A DNA stretch of 64,000 nt from Nocardia spumae (GTDB taxonomy: Bacteria; Actinomycetota; Actinomycetes; Mycobacteriales; Mycobacteriaceae), in contig NZ_JAJFZL010000001.1 in assembly GCF_020733635.1 (NCBI RefSeq), forward strand, positions 4,030,001 to 4,094,000, written 5' to 3'. The first letter of the stretch is position 1; each line of letters begins with the position of its first letter. A program made the position numbers and the translations under genes. Under the pieces are notes generated by a model. The model was not told where the DNA came from, searched no databases, and saw only the letters and a list, made by a program, of their open reading frames with translations. Below are positions 45,209-54,203 of this stretch, in pieces.

Positions 45209-45607
45209 TCAGTAGTACGACCGCCCCGCAATCCCACCCGACACCGACCACACCTCCACGATCAGCCCGTCGACGACGCGCAGAATATCGGTGCCACTGA
45301 TCGCGATCTCACCGTCGGCGCCGGGCCGCCGCGAACCGTACGGGCGGGCGACGAATCCGGTGCGGCCGTGGTCGATGTCGACCACGGCGACACCCTGGAC
45401 CTCGAACCGCTGCCCCGGCAGCGCCGCGCGGAATGTCGCGATCTGGCGCGCGAACGCCGCGGGATCGCGCACGGTGTCGTACACCTCGGCGCCCGGCTGG
45501 GCGTAGCGCAGAGTGAAACGCGGCGCCATGATCCGCTCGGCGAGTTCGAGTTCGCCGTTCCACATCGCCGTCCACCGATCGAACAGTTCGATTCCGAAGT
45601 CGCGCAC
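45209..45607 (-). CDS. SnoaL-like / NTF2-fold protein
   Basis: A 132-residue NTF2-like protein: LFDRWTAMWNGELELAERIM at the N-terminus, a middle strand FEVQGVAVVDIDHGRTGF and a C-terminal GTDILRVVDGLIVEVWSVSGG, the SnoaL pattern. Function unknown, possibly an isomerase or a small-molecule binding protein. GTG start. It is divergent from a PadR gene with shared operators. Confidence 0.82.
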   Translation of the reverse strand: MRDFGIELFDRWTAMWNGELELAERIMAPRFTLRYAQPGAEVYDTVRDPAAFARQIATFRAALPGQRFEVQGVAVVDIDHGRTGFVARPYGSRRPGADGEIAISGTDILRVVDGLIVEVWSVSGGIAGRSYY

Positions 45608-45656
45608 GATAACTCCAATAGTCTCATTGATACGGTATTGCCGAGATGAAGCTATA

Positions 45657-45669
45657 GTCTCAACGAGAC
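45657..45669. promoter_or_regulatory. PadR operator candidates between SnoaL and padR genes
   Basis: GTCTCAACGAGAC is a perfect 5-3-5 palindrome. Another GTCTC half-site (45621-45625) and the palindrome ATACGGTAT (45630-45638) lie nearby. All are within the 109-bp divergent region. Confidence 0.55.
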
Positions 45670-45716
45670 CATGTCAATGAGCGACCGCGGCCGCATCGAA
45701 CCGAAAGCAGACGACC

Positions 45717-46289
45717 ATGGCGGATTCGGGAGCGCAGGACCACATCGTGCTCGGGCTCATCGCCCGCCACGGCCCGCTGACCCCGTACGAGCTCAAGGCC
45801 CACATGGACGAGAGCGTCGAATACTTCTGGCCGGTGCCGCACGCGCAGCTCTACCGGATTCCGGCCCGGCTGGCCGAGCGCGGGCTACTACACGAGGACG
45901 CCGAGGAGACCGGGCGGCGCCGGCGGGTCTTCCACCTCACCGACGCCGGGCGCGAAGCCTTGCGGGACTGGCTGTCGGACCCGGACTGCCCGCCGCCGGA
46001 GACCCGCGATCCGGCGCAGGTGAAGCTGTTCTTCGCCGATCTGGGCGCGCCGGGCGATGTGGTCGCGCTGGCGCGGCAGCAGGCCGCCGAGCACCGCGGC
46101 TGGCTCGATCGCTATCGCGCGCTGCTCGCCGCGATCGATCCGGACGACACCGTACGCGCCCGATCCCGTTCGCGCGTCCTCGAACTCGGCATCGGCCACG
46201 AACAGGCCCAGGTGGACTTCTGGACCGCACTCGCCGAGGATCCGGAACACGGCCCCGGCGGCCCGCGGTCCCGGGACCGAGCGGGTTAG
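45717..46289 (+). CDS. PadR family transcriptional regulator
   Basis: A 190-residue PadR protein: N-terminal winged helix (VLGLIARHGPLTPYELKAHM, then YFWPVPHAQLYRIPARLAERGLL) and a C-terminal helical dimerisation domain (Vir_C type, residues about 95-180). Divergent from the SnoaL-like gene and probably represses it. Confidence 0.88.
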   Translation: MADSGAQDHIVLGLIARHGPLTPYELKAHMDESVEYFWPVPHAQLYRIPARLAERGLLHEDAEETGRRRRVFHLTDAGREALRDWLSDPDCPPPETRDPAQVKLFFADLGAPGDVVALARQQAAEHRGWLDRYRALLAAIDPDDTVRARSRSRVLELGIGHEQAQVDFWTALAEDPEHGPGGPRSRDRAG

Positions 46290-46293
46290 CCGA

Positions 46294-46959
46294 TCACTCG
46301 CCGACGACCACCGCGTAGGCGAAACCGTCCCAGCCCTTACCGCCGACGGTCTGCAGCACCGTGGCCTCCACCCGCGGCTCGTCGGCGAGCAGGCGCAGCA
46401 CCTCGCGGCCGCCGCGCACTCCCGGATCGCCGGCATCGCCGTCGACCAGCGCGCCGTTGCGCACCACATTGTCGACGATGATGATCGAGCCCGGACGGGT
46501 CAGGCGCAGCGCCCACTGCACATAGTTGGCATTGTTGATCTTGTCGGCATCGATGAAGACCAGATCGAAGGGTTCGGAGTGGTCCCGCACGACGTCCGGC
46601 AGGCTGTCCAGCGCCGCGCCGACCCGGATCTCCACCCGCTCCCCGACTCCCTTGCGGTCGAGGTTCGCGCGGGCGACCTCGGCATGGTGTGGATCGAATT
46701 CCAGCGTCACCACCCGGCCCCGCGGTCCCACCGCACGCGCCAGCCACACCGTGCTGTAACCGCCGAGGGTGCCGATCTCCAGCACCCGCCGCGCCCCCGC
46801 CGACAGCGCGATCAGATGCAGGAACTTGCCCTGTGGCGGTGAGACGTCGATCGGCGGCAACCCCGCGTCCGAATTGGCCTGTGCCACATCGGAATCACCG
46901 TCCCCGATCAGTGTGTCCACCAGATAACGATCGACCGCGCCCCATTCGGTATCCGTCAT
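46294..46959 (-). CDS. O-methyltransferase (COMT-like class I SAM enzyme)
   Basis: A 221-residue methyltransferase of the bacterial catechol O-methyltransferase-like family. SAM motif I is VLEIGTLGGYSTVWLA, metal/acidic residues FIDADKINNANYV, and IIIVDNVVRNGALV; these match the divalent-metal-dependent OMT group. Substrate unknown. It is 68 bp downstream of ureC on the same strand and is the first gene of the block between ureC and ureF. Confidence 0.9.
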   Translation of the reverse strand: MTDTEWGAVDRYLVDTLIGDGDSDVAQANSDAGLPPIDVSPPQGKFLHLIALSAGARRVLEIGTLGGYSTVWLARAVGPRGRVVTLEFDPHHAEVARANLDRKGVGERVEIRVGAALDSLPDVVRDHSEPFDLVFIDADKINNANYVQWALRLTRPGSIIIVDNVVRNGALVDGDAGDPGVRGGREVLRLLADEPRVEATVLQTVGGKGWDGFAYAVVVGE

Positions 46960-47027
46960 GAGCGCCAGTCTGCCACCACGATCCGCGGTGCGCCCGTACG
47001 CCGGACGGCCGGCGGAGGCCGCGCGGG

Positions 47028-48749
47028 TCAGAACAGGAAGTACCGCTGCGCCATGGGGAGTTCGGTAGCCGGTTGCTGATCCCAGACCTCACCGTCGATC
47101 CGCACCGTGAAGGTGTCCGGTTCCACCTCGATGCGCGGCATGGCGTCGTTGAGCGGCAGATCGGCCTTGGTGCGGCGCCGGACATCGGCCACCGGCACCA
47201 GCCTGCGCCGCACCTGCAAGCGCTCGGCGAGGCCGTCCTCGACGGCCTGCGGGGAGACGAAATGCAGCGAGGTCCCCGCGGCGACCACCGGGGCGGCACC
47301 GAACATCGGCCGCGGCAGCACCGGCTGCGGGGTCGGGATCGAGGCATTGGCATCACCCATCGCGGCCCAGGCGATCGCGCCGCCCTTGAGCACCGCGTGC
47401 GGGCGCACGCCGAAGAAGGCCGGTTCCCATAGCACCAGATCCGCGAGCTTGCCGACCTCGACCGATCCGATCTCGTGATCCATTCCGTGCGTAATCGCCG
47501 GGCAGATGGTGTATTTCGCGATATAGCGCCGGACCCGGTTGTTGTCGGCGGCGCCGTCACCGCTCAGTGCGCCGCGGCGGCGCTTCATCATGTGGGCGGT
47601 CTGCCAGGTGCGCATCACCACCTCGCCGATCCGGCCCATGGCCTGGGAATCCGAGCCGATCATCGAGATCGCGCCCATATCGTGCAGCAGGTCCTCGGCG
47701 GCGATGGTCGAGGGCCGGATCCGGCTCTCCGCGAAGGCCAGATCCTCGGGCACGGCCGGATTGAGATGGTGGCACACCATCAGCATGTCGAGATGTTCGT
47801 CGAGGGTGTTGATCGTATGCGGACGGGTGGGGTTGGTGGAGCTGGGCAGCACGTTGGAGTGCGCGGCGACGGTGATGATGTCGGGCGCGTGGCCACCGCC
47901 CGCCCCCTCGGTGTGATACGAGTGGATGACCCGGCCGGCGATCGCGGCCAGCGTGTCCTCCACGAATCCGGCCTCGTTGAGGGTGTCGGAATGCAATGCG
48001 ACCTGCACCCCGGCGGCATCGGCCACACTCAGGCAGGCGTCGATCGCCGCGGGGGTGGTGCCCCAGTCCTCGTGCAGCTTGAAACCGCCCGCGCCACCGC
48101 GCAATTGCTCCCACATGGCCTCGGGCCGCACCGTGTTGCCCTTGCCGAGCAGCAGGACGTTGACGGGCCAGCCGTCGGTGGCCTCGAGCATGCGGCCCAG
48201 ATGCCAGGCGCCCGGGGTGACCGTGGTCGCCTTGGAGCCCTCGGCCGGGCCGGTGCCCCCGCCGACCAGTGTGGTGATGCCCCCGCCGAGCGCTTCCTCG
48301 AGCAACTGCGGGCAGATGAAATGCACGTGGCAGTCGATGGCACCGGCGGTGAGAATGCGGCCGTTACCAGCGATGATCTCGGTCGACGGGCCGACCACCA
48401 GATCCGGATGCACCCCGTCCATGGTCTCGGGATTGCCGGCCTTGCCGATCGCGCAGATCCGGCCGTCACGAATACCGATGTCGGCCTTGATGATTCCCCA
48501 GTAGTCGATGATCACCGCGCCGGTGATCACGGTGTCGGGAGTTCCCTCGGCCCGGGTGGCCCGGGCCTGGCCCATCGACTCCCGCAGCACCTTGCCGCCG
48601 CCGAATACCGCCTCGTCGCCGGCCAGACCCGGTCCGCCACTGCGATCCTCGGTGATCTCGACGACGAGATCGGTGTCCGCCAAGCGGATACGGTCACCGG
48701 CGGTGGGGCCGAACAGCGCGGCGTAGCGGGCGCGGGAGAGCTCGGTCAT
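47028..48749 (-). CDS. ureC: Urease alpha subunit UreC
   Basis: A 573-residue urease catalytic subunit, full length. By alignment to known ureases the two-nickel ligands are His141 and His143 (CHVHF), the carbamylated Lys224 ([10 protein letters not shown]), His253, His279 and Asp367 (GSDSQ); the catalytic base is His327 (MVCHHLN). It hydrolyses urea to ammonia and carbamate in the cytoplasm. It overlaps ureB by 4 bp. The accessory genes normally just downstream are instead 11.5 kb away. Confidence 0.97.
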   Translation of the reverse strand: MTELSRARYAALFGPTAGDRIRLADTDLVVEITEDRSGGPGLAGDEAVFGGGKVLRESMGQARATRAEGTPDTVITGAVIIDYWGIIKADIGIRDGRICAIGKAGNPETMDGVHPDLVVGPSTEIIAGNGRILTAGAIDCHVHFICPQLLEEALGGGITTLVGGGTGPAEGSKATTVTPGAWHLGRMLEATDGWPVNVLLLGKGNTVRPEAMWEQLRGGAGGFKLHEDWGTTPAAIDACLSVADAAGVQVALHSDTLNEAGFVEDTLAAIAGRVIHSYHTEGAGGGHAPDIITVAAHSNVLPSSTNPTRPHTINTLDEHLDMLMVCHHLNPAVPEDLAFAESRIRPSTIAAEDLLHDMGAISMIGSDSQAMGRIGEVVMRTWQTAHMMKRRRGALSGDGAADNNRVRRYIAKYTICPAITHGMDHEIGSVEVGKLADLVLWEPAFFGVRPHAVLKGGAIAWAAMGDANASIPTPQPVLPRPMFGAAPVVAAGTSLHFVSPQAVEDGLAERLQVRRRLVPVADVRRRTKADLPLNDAMPRIEVEPDTFTVRIDGEVWDQQPATELPMAQRYFLF

Positions 48750-49150
48750 CGGTCGAGCGGCCTTTCGTCGGCGTTGTCCCGGGCCGGCGGGGCGCCCGCC
48801 GCGACAACGGGTCCCAGTGGTCCCGGAGCGCCGGGGCCGATGCCGTACACCTCGCGGGTGCCACCCAGCGGCACGAGCGACACGCGTTGCGCCAGACCGG
48901 GTTCGAAACGCACCGCGGTCCCCGCGGGAATATCGAGACGGCGGCCGTGGGCGGCGTTCCGATCGAATTCCAGGGCGGCGTTGGCCTGGGGGAAGTGCAC
49001 ATGACTACCGACCTGCACCGGACGATCACCGGTGTTGACGACCTCGAATTCGATGCGGTCGGCACCGGCGTTGATCTCGATCGGATCGGCGGCGAGCAGG
49101 TACTGGCCCGGCACCACGCCGGATTCGTCCCCGATGGACGTCGTGCTCAT
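48746..49150 (-). CDS. ureB: Urease beta subunit UreB
   Basis: A 134-residue urease beta subunit with [16 protein letters not shown] at the start, [16 protein letters not shown] and [15 protein letters not shown]. The C-terminal tail of about 30 residues ([14 protein letters not shown]...) is longer than in the enteric proteins. It lies 11 bp after ureA and overlaps ureC by 4 bp. Confidence 0.95.
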   Translation of the reverse strand: MSTTSIGDESGVVPGQYLLAADPIEINAGADRIEFEVVNTGDRPVQVGSHVHFPQANAALEFDRNAAHGRRLDIPAGTAVRFEPGLAQRVSLVPLGGTREVYGIGPGAPGPLGPVVAAGAPPARDNADERPLDR

Positions 49151-49161
49151 GATGTCTGACC

Positions 49162-49464
49162 TCAGCCGATCGGATGATGGACGGTCACCAATTTCGTGCC
49201 GTCGGGAAAGGTGGCCTCGACCTGGACATCGGCGATCATCTCCGGGACGCCCGACATCACGTCGTCGCGGGTGAGCACGGTGCGGCCCGACGACATCAGC
49301 TCGGCGACCGTGCGGCCGTCACGGGCACCCTCGAGGACGTGATCGGTGATGATCGCGACCGCCTCGGGATGATTGAGCTTCAATCCGCGGGCCTGCCGCC
49401 GGCGGGCCAGTTCGGCCGCATAGCTGAGCATGAGTCGTTCCTGCTCGTGCGGCGACAAACGCAC
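49162..49464 (-). CDS. ureA: Urease gamma subunit UreA
   Basis: A 100-residue urease gamma subunit: [46 protein letters not shown] and the C-terminal [16 protein letters not shown] are all standard. First gene of ureABC. GTG start. Confidence 0.96.
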   Translation of the reverse strand: MRLSPHEQERLMLSYAAELARRRQARGLKLNHPEAVAIITDHVLEGARDGRTVAELMSSGRTVLTRDDVMSGVPEMIADVQVEATFPDGTKLVTVHHPIG

Positions 49465-49574
49465 ATCGGCTCCTCGGCGGCTCGGGTCGGCGGCGCTGGG
49501 CCCGCGCGAATCTCGGTGCTCGATATTTTGGCACGGTCGTACGGACCGCGCTCGGCGGCATGGGGCGGGCCGGG

Positions 49575-50030
49575 CTAGGCCTTGGCGGCACCCTCGGCGG
49601 TGAGGTTCTGCAGCCGCACCTGACCCCGCGCGACCAGCCGGTCCTGCTCATCGGTGATCTGCACCTGCCACAGCTGCTGCGATCGCCCCTGGTGGACCGG
49701 GGTCGCCACCCCGCGCAGCGTGCCCTCGCGCACCGCCCGCAGGAAGTCGGTGTTGTTGTTGACTCCGACCACGTGCCCGCGGTCGCCGAACCAGACACCA
49801 CCGCCGACACTGGCGAGGGTTTCGATGATGGTGCAGTACACCCCGCCGTTGACGATTCCGGCGGGCTGGTGCAGCTGCGGCGAGACCACCCACTCCCCGG
49901 CGACGCGATCGGGTCCGATCTCGGTGTACTTCAGGCCGATCAGATCGCTGAAGGTTCCCTCGCTGTAGCGCGTCATCTGTTCCGGCGTCACATCCGCCAG
50001 CGAGCCCTCGAACCGGTCGTGCTGTGTCAT
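49575..50030 (-). CDS. PaaI-family hotdog thioesterase (Rv1847-like)
   Basis: A 151-residue hotdog-fold thioesterase: [30 protein letters not shown] carries the catalytic His/Asn-Gly and Glu region (split here), and [16 protein letters not shown] and [13 protein letters not shown] follow. It probably hydrolyses an acyl-CoA. Directly upstream of ureABC in M. tuberculosis (Rv1847) too, on the same strand, so its position is conserved. Confidence 0.88.
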   Translation of the reverse strand: MTQHDRFEGSLADVTPEQMTRYSEGTFSDLIGLKYTEIGPDRVAGEWVVSPQLHQPAGIVNGGVYCTIIETLASVGGGVWFGDRGHVVGVNNNTDFLRAVREGTLRGVATPVHQGRSQQLWQVQITDEQDRLVARGQVRLQNLTAEGAAKA

Positions 50031-50180
50031 AGAAGAACACTTACACCACCTGCGGACCGCTCGGTCCGCCGGTATCCGCGCGCGGGCGACAGCGGCGCCG
50101 GCGCCCGATCGCGGCTACCGTTGCGATCACGCCGAATGCAACCCTCGTTCCCGAGCGCGGCCCGTCCTACGGTGTCGGCC

Positions 50181-50723
50181 ATGACAGCCGAATCGGGGAC
50201 GCCGCTCAACGACATCATCGAGGCCACCGCACAGGCCGTGGCGGACGATCCGGCGCAGGCGCAGGTGGTGTTCGCCGCCGACGGAGTCGCGGAGGGCGCC
50301 GTCGGCAGTGCCGTCACAGCGGGCAAGTACACGGTGCGCGTCGACGAGCCGGCGGCGCTCGGCGGTGACGGCACCGCGCCGAATCCGGTCGAGTTCTACC
50401 TCGCCGCGCTGATCTCCTGTCAGGTGGTGACCTACCGATTCTGGGCGCAGCGGCTCGGCATCGAAGTCGGCGACCTGCGTATCAGCGCCGAGGGCGACCT
50501 GGACGTCCGCGGTTTCTTCGGCCTCGAGGACGGCGTGCGCGCCGGCTTCCAGCAGGTCCGGGTCACCGTCCACATCGACGGCCCCGAACCGGCCCAGCGC
50601 TACGCCGAGTTGCAGCAGGTCGTGGACGCACGGTGCCCCGTCCTCGACATCTCCACCGGGCACACGCCCGTGCGGACCATACTGGTGACACCGGAGCTGG
50701 AACACTCCACCGTCTCCGCCTGA
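50181..50723 (+). CDS. OsmC/Ohr family protein
   Basis: A 180-residue OsmC-like protein with two redox cysteines: Cys in AALISCQVV (near residue 75) and Cys in ARCPVLD (near residue 150), as in OsmC peroxidases. GGDGTAPNPVEFYLAALIS is the usual preceding motif (split here). Reduces organic peroxides or handles thiol stress. Divergent from the thioesterase, and 101 bp upstream of metY. Confidence 0.86.
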   Translation: MTAESGTPLNDIIEATAQAVADDPAQAQVVFAADGVAEGAVGSAVTAGKYTVRVDEPAALGGDGTAPNPVEFYLAALISCQVVTYRFWAQRLGIEVGDLRISAEGDLDVRGFFGLEDGVRAGFQQVRVTVHIDGPEPAQRYAELQQVVDARCPVLDISTGHTPVRTILVTPELEHSTVSA

Positions 50724-50824
50724 CCGTTCCGCCTGATCACTACCGCGATCCAGGCCTTCCGGGGCGGCACCCGCCGCCCGTGCGCGACCCCTTCCCATCC
50801 CATCGATCCCCTGGAGCAGAATCC

Positions 50825-52150
50825 ATGACCGACTCCGTCGAGCCGACCGATCCGGCGCAGAACTGGAGCTTCGAGACCAAACAGGTGCACGTCGGCCAGG
50901 TCCCCGACGGCGCCACCAATGCTCGCGCGCTACCCATCTACCAGACCACCTCCTACACCTTCCGCGACACCGAGCACGCGGCGGCGCTGTTCGGGCTGGC
51001 CGAGCCCGGCAACATCTACACCCGCATCATGAACCCCACCCAGGACGCGGTGGAACAGCGGATCGCCGCCCTCGAAGGCGGCGTGGCCGCACTGCTGCTG
51101 TCCTCGGGGCAGGCCGCCGAGACCTTCGCGATCCTCAACATCGCCGGCGCCGGTGACCACATCGTGTCGAGCCCGCGGCTGTACGGCGGCACCTACAACC
51201 TGTTCCACTACACACTGCCGAAACTGGGTATCGAGGTCTCGTTCGTCGAGGACCCGGACGATCTCGAGCAGTGGCGCGCCGCGGTCCGGCCGAACACCAA
51301 GGCGTTCTACGGCGAGACCGTGTCCAATCCGCAGAACCACATTCTGGACCTGCCCGGTATCGCCGAGGCCGCTCACGCCGCGGGCGTGCCGCTGATCGTC
51401 GACAACACGGTGCCGACGCCGTACCTGATCCAGCCGCTGCGCCACGGCGCCGACATCGTCGTGCACTCGGCCACCAAGTACCTGGGCGGACACGGCGCGG
51501 CGATCGCGGGTGTCATCGTCGACGGCGGCACCTTCGACTGGACGGTGACCGATGAGCAGGGCAATTCCCGCTTCCCCGGTTTCACCACCCCCGATCCCAG
51601 CTACCACGGCGCGGTCTTCGCCGATCTGGGCGCGCCGGCGTATGCGCTCAAGGCGCGGGTGCAGTTGCTGCGCGACCTCGGGTCGGCGATCGCCCCGTTC
51701 AACGCCTTCCTGATCGGTCAGGGCATCGAGACCTTGAGCCTGCGAGTGGAGCGGCATGTCGCGAATGCGCAGGCCGTCGCCGAATTCCTCAGCGAGCAGC
51801 CGGAAATCACCACGGTCTTCTACGCGGGTCTGCCGTCCTCGCCCTGGTACGAGCGCGGCCGTCAACTCGCCCCGAAGGGCACGGGCGCCATCGTCGGATT
51901 CGAGCTCGCCGGTGGTGTCGACGCGGGTAAGCGGTTCGTCGATGCGCTGAGCCTGCACAGCCATGTCGCCAATATCGGCGATGTGCGCTCGCTGGTCATC
52001 CACCCGGCCTCGACCACCCACTCCCAGCTGACCCCGGACGAGCAGGCCGCCGCCGGTGTGACGCCGGGGCTGGTCCGCCTCGCGGTCGGGATCGAGGGCA
52101 TCGACGACATCATCGCCGATCTGCGCGCCGGTCTGGCCGCCACGCGCTGA
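50825..52150 (+). CDS. metY: O-acetylhomoserine sulfhydrylase (MetY-like)
   Basis: A 441-residue PLP enzyme of the Cys/Met gamma-family, with the PLP-binding Lys218 in HSATKYLGGHGAAI, ALPIYQTTSYTFRDTEHA at the N-terminus and the YTRIMNPTQDAVEQRIAALE segment. Length and the large-insert region (FPGFTTPDPSYHGAVF) fit MetY rather than MetB or MetZ. It forms homocysteine from O-acetylhomoserine and sulfide. GGAGCAG precedes the ATG. A strong terminator follows. Confidence 0.92.
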   Translation: MTDSVEPTDPAQNWSFETKQVHVGQVPDGATNARALPIYQTTSYTFRDTEHAAALFGLAEPGNIYTRIMNPTQDAVEQRIAALEGGVAALLLSSGQAAETFAILNIAGAGDHIVSSPRLYGGTYNLFHYTLPKLGIEVSFVEDPDDLEQWRAAVRPNTKAFYGETVSNPQNHILDLPGIAEAAHAAGVPLIVDNTVPTPYLIQPLRHGADIVVHSATKYLGGHGAAIAGVIVDGGTFDWTVTDEQGNSRFPGFTTPDPSYHGAVFADLGAPAYALKARVQLLRDLGSAIAPFNAFLIGQGIETLSLRVERHVANAQAVAEFLSEQPEITTVFYAGLPSSPWYERGRQLAPKGTGAIVGFELAGGVDAGKRFVDALSLHSHVANIGDVRSLVIHPASTTHSQLTPDEQAAAGVTPGLVRLAVGIEGIDDIIADLRAGLAATR

Positions 52151-52161
52151 GTTCCGCACAT

Positions 52162-52195
52162 CGAAGCCCGGCTCCCCCGCGGGAGCCGGGCTTCG
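52162..52195 (+). terminator. Rho-independent-like terminator after metY
   Basis: A perfect 15-bp inverted repeat (arms 52162-52176 and 52181-52195, loop CCGC) begins 12 bp after the metY stop. Confidence 0.85.
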
Positions 52196-52228
52196 CGTGT
52201 CGTCGGATCCGGTCGGGGCCGGAACGAC

Positions 52229-52261
52229 GCGGCGGGCCCTTCGTGACACAGGGCCCGCCGC
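52229..52261 (-). terminator. Terminator for the FhuF-like gene
   Basis: An 11-bp GC-rich stem (arms 52229-52239 and 52251-52261, 11-base loop) lies about 80 bp beyond the stop of the minus-strand FhuF-like gene, facing the metY terminator. Confidence 0.6.
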
Positions 52262-52329
52262 GGGCAGGGGATCGGGGAGTCGACCGCAGCCCTCGGGACT
52301 CTCGCTCGATCCTGACGCCGGAACTGAGT

Positions 52330-52348
52330 GTAGGGCAGGCTTACCTAA
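52330..52348. promoter_or_regulatory. IdeR/DtxR iron box-like sequence at the 3' end of the FhuF-like gene
   Basis: GTAGGGCAGGCTTACCTAA agrees at about 14-15 of 19 positions with the IdeR consensus TTAGGTTAGGCTAACCTAA. It overlaps the last codons and the TAA stop of the FhuF-like gene. No promoter-proximal gene lies downstream in either direction, so it may be a relic. Confidence 0.6.
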
Positions 52349-53048
52349 CAAAGCAAGACCGACGCACCGGCTGTCCTCGATCGGCCATCGCCGCCAGCAC
52401 CGCCTGCCCTCGTTCGATGCCTCGATCGGCGCCGGTCCGCGCGAGTTCCGGGACATACGTGGCGGCGCCGACGACGGCCTCGCCCACCAGACCCCAGAAG
52501 CGCCCCGGACTCAGCCCACCGCACCGCGACAGCGTGTCACCGACCAACCGCAGCGACGCTTCACAACGATGCGCCAGCCACACGTCCAGCGCCCGATCGC
52601 ACGGCAGCGTCACCACCCCCAGCCGCCCGGCCAGCGGATCGCCCGCCACGACGCGAATCGTGGTGTCGGACAACCCCGCCCAGTCGAGGCCGCCGTCGTT
52701 GTCGGTGTGCACCCACAGATTCTCGAGTCCCGGATCCCAGGCCCGGTTGTCACAGACCACCAGGGCCGTCACCCGGCCCACCACGGCGTGGATGAGTGCG
52801 GTGGCGACGACCTCCGCGGCGATATCGGCGTTGACCATCTCCGCGGCATGGCGCCGGTACATCAGTTCGATGCGCCCTTCGCGGACGCCGTCGGCCAGCC
52901 GCCACCAGCGGCGTCGCCCCTGTTCGGCCATCGCCGCCATCGCGTACACCCGCGGATGCCCCGGCTGTAACGCCCGCAGCCGGACGCAGATCTGTTCGAA
53001 CGCCGGCTCCACACGGCGATCCGGGAATATCGTCACCGGTTCGGACAT
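52341..53048 (-). CDS. FhuF-like siderophore-iron reductase, C-terminally truncated
   Basis: A 235-residue protein whose body resembles FhuF-type ferric-siderophore reductases: LMYRRHAAEMVNADIAAEVVAT, ENLWVHTDNDGG, LGVVTLPCDRALDVWLAHRCEASLRLV and GRFWGLVGEAVVGAA. In FhuF the sequence RRxCC... continues into a four-Cys [2Fe-2S] cluster; here it reads RRSC, then FVR and stop, and the stop lies within an iron box. The cluster is missing, and neither other frame restores it. Divergent from the siderophore permease genes over an iron box. Confidence 0.72.
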   Translation of the reverse strand: MSEPVTIFPDRRVEPAFEQICVRLRALQPGHPRVYAMAAMAEQGRRRWWRLADGVREGRIELMYRRHAAEMVNADIAAEVVATALIHAVVGRVTALVVCDNRAWDPGLENLWVHTDNDGGLDWAGLSDTTIRVVAGDPLAGRLGVVTLPCDRALDVWLAHRCEASLRLVGDTLSRCGGLSPGRFWGLVGEAVVGAATYVPELARTGADRGIERGQAVLAAMADRGQPVRRSCFVR

Positions 53049-53089
53049 CGAACCCCCTCAACGCTCGGCATTACGGACGACAACGAAAC

Positions 53090-53108
53090 ATAGGTTAGGC
53101 TTACCAGA
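53090..53108. promoter_or_regulatory. IdeR/DtxR iron box
   Basis: ATAGGTTAGGCTTACCAGA matches the IdeR consensus at about 15 of 19 positions. It lies between the divergent FhuF-like and permease genes, 42 and 58 bp from their starts, suited to iron-dependent repression of both. Confidence 0.75.
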
Positions 53109-53165
53109 CTTGATGAGCCAGAGTTCCACCGCCATGAAACGCGTCACCAGGAGTCGCCCGCCGCC

Positions 53166-54203
53166 GTGTCCGCAGCCGTAACCACCTCCCGCCGGCGCGC
53201 GGGCGGTCTGGCGCTCCTGATCGGAGTGCTGCTGATCGCCGTCGTCGCCGGACTCGCCGTCGGCGCCAAATCCGTCTCCCCCGCCGCGGTGCTGCATGCC
53301 GTCACCTGCCCGGGCGGAGTGCCGTTCACCTGCCCCGCCGACGGGCAGGCGGAGCAGATCGTGCGCGAATTGCGTCTCCCCCGAACGATTCTCGCCCTTC
53401 TCACCGGCGCCGCACTGGGTATCGCCGGTGCGCTGATCCAGGGCTACACGCGCAATCCGCTCGCCGACGCGGGCCTGCTCGGGCTCAACGCCGGCGCGGC
53501 CTTCCTGGCCGCGCTGGGCATCCACCTCTTCGCCCTGACCCAGCCCGGGCAGTACATCTGGCTCGCCTTCGCGGGGGCCCTGATCGCCGGTGTCGTGGTG
53601 TTCGCCGCCTCGGCCACCGGCGGCGGCCGATCCACACCGTTGACGCTGGTCCTGGCCGGTGCGGCGGTCACCGCGCTGCTCCAGGCGCTGACCAATGCCG
53701 TGATCCTGCTCGATCCGGCGGCACTGGACACCTACCGCTTCTGGGTGGTCGGCACACCGGCCGGTCACGAGCCCGAGGTGGCCGCCCAGATCGCGCCGTT
53801 CATCCTGGCCGGGGCCGTCCTGGCGATCCTGGCCGCGCCCGGGCTCAACGCGATCGGGCTCGGCGAGGACGTGGCACGCGGCCTCGGGGTGAACATCGCC
53901 CGCAATCGCGCCGTCGGATTGATCGCGGTGGTCCTGCTCACCGGAGCCGCCACCGCCGCGGTCGGGCCGATCGCCTTCCTCGGCCTGGTGGTTCCGCATC
54001 TGGGCCGGATGATCACCGGCCCGGATCATCGCTGGCTGATTCCGTATTCGGCAGTGCTCGGCGCGATCGTGCTGCTGCTGGCCGATATCGTCGGCCGCGT
54101 GATCGCTCCGCCCGGTGAACTGCAGGCCGGCATCGTGCTGGCGCTGATCGGCGCCCCCTGCTTCATCGCCCTCGTGCGCCGGCGGAAGGTGGCCGAACTG
54201 TGA
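53166..54203 (+). CDS. Ferric-siderophore ABC permease, FecCD family
   Basis: A 345-residue FecCD/BtuC-type permease with 9-10 hydrophobic helices; RLPRTILALLTGAALGIAGALIQGYTRNPLADAGLLGLNAGAA contains the family signature (split here), and GLVVPHLGRMITGPDHR is near the C-terminus. GTG start. It overlaps the second permease by 4 bp. Imports Fe3+-siderophore across the cytoplasmic membrane; the substrate-binding lipoprotein is not in this cluster. Confidence 0.92.
   Translation: MSAAVTTSRRRAGGLALLIGVLLIAVVAGLAVGAKSVSPAAVLHAVTCPGGVPFTCPADGQAEQIVRELRLPRTILALLTGAALGIAGALIQGYTRNPLADAGLLGLNAGAAFLAALGIHLFALTQPGQYIWLAFAGALIAGVVVFAASATGGGRSTPLTLVLAGAAVTALLQALTNAVILLDPAALDTYRFWVVGTPAGHEPEVAAQIAPFILAGAVLAILAAPGLNAIGLGEDVARGLGVNIARNRAVGLIAVVLLTGAATAAVGPIAFLGLVVPHLGRMITGPDHRWLIPYSAVLGAIVLLLADIVGRVIAPPGELQAGIVLALIGAPCFIALVRRRKVAEL

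Noticed and set aside
35509..47027. The block between ureC and ureF as a mobile island
   Set aside because: No integrase, transposase, tRNA end or flanking direct repeats were seen, so it is reported as an insertion of unknown mechanism rather than a mobile element.
52200..52341. Frameshift as cause of the FhuF-like truncation
   Set aside because: I read the two other minus-strand frames beyond RRSC; neither shows a Cys-rich continuation, so a simple frameshift does not explain it.
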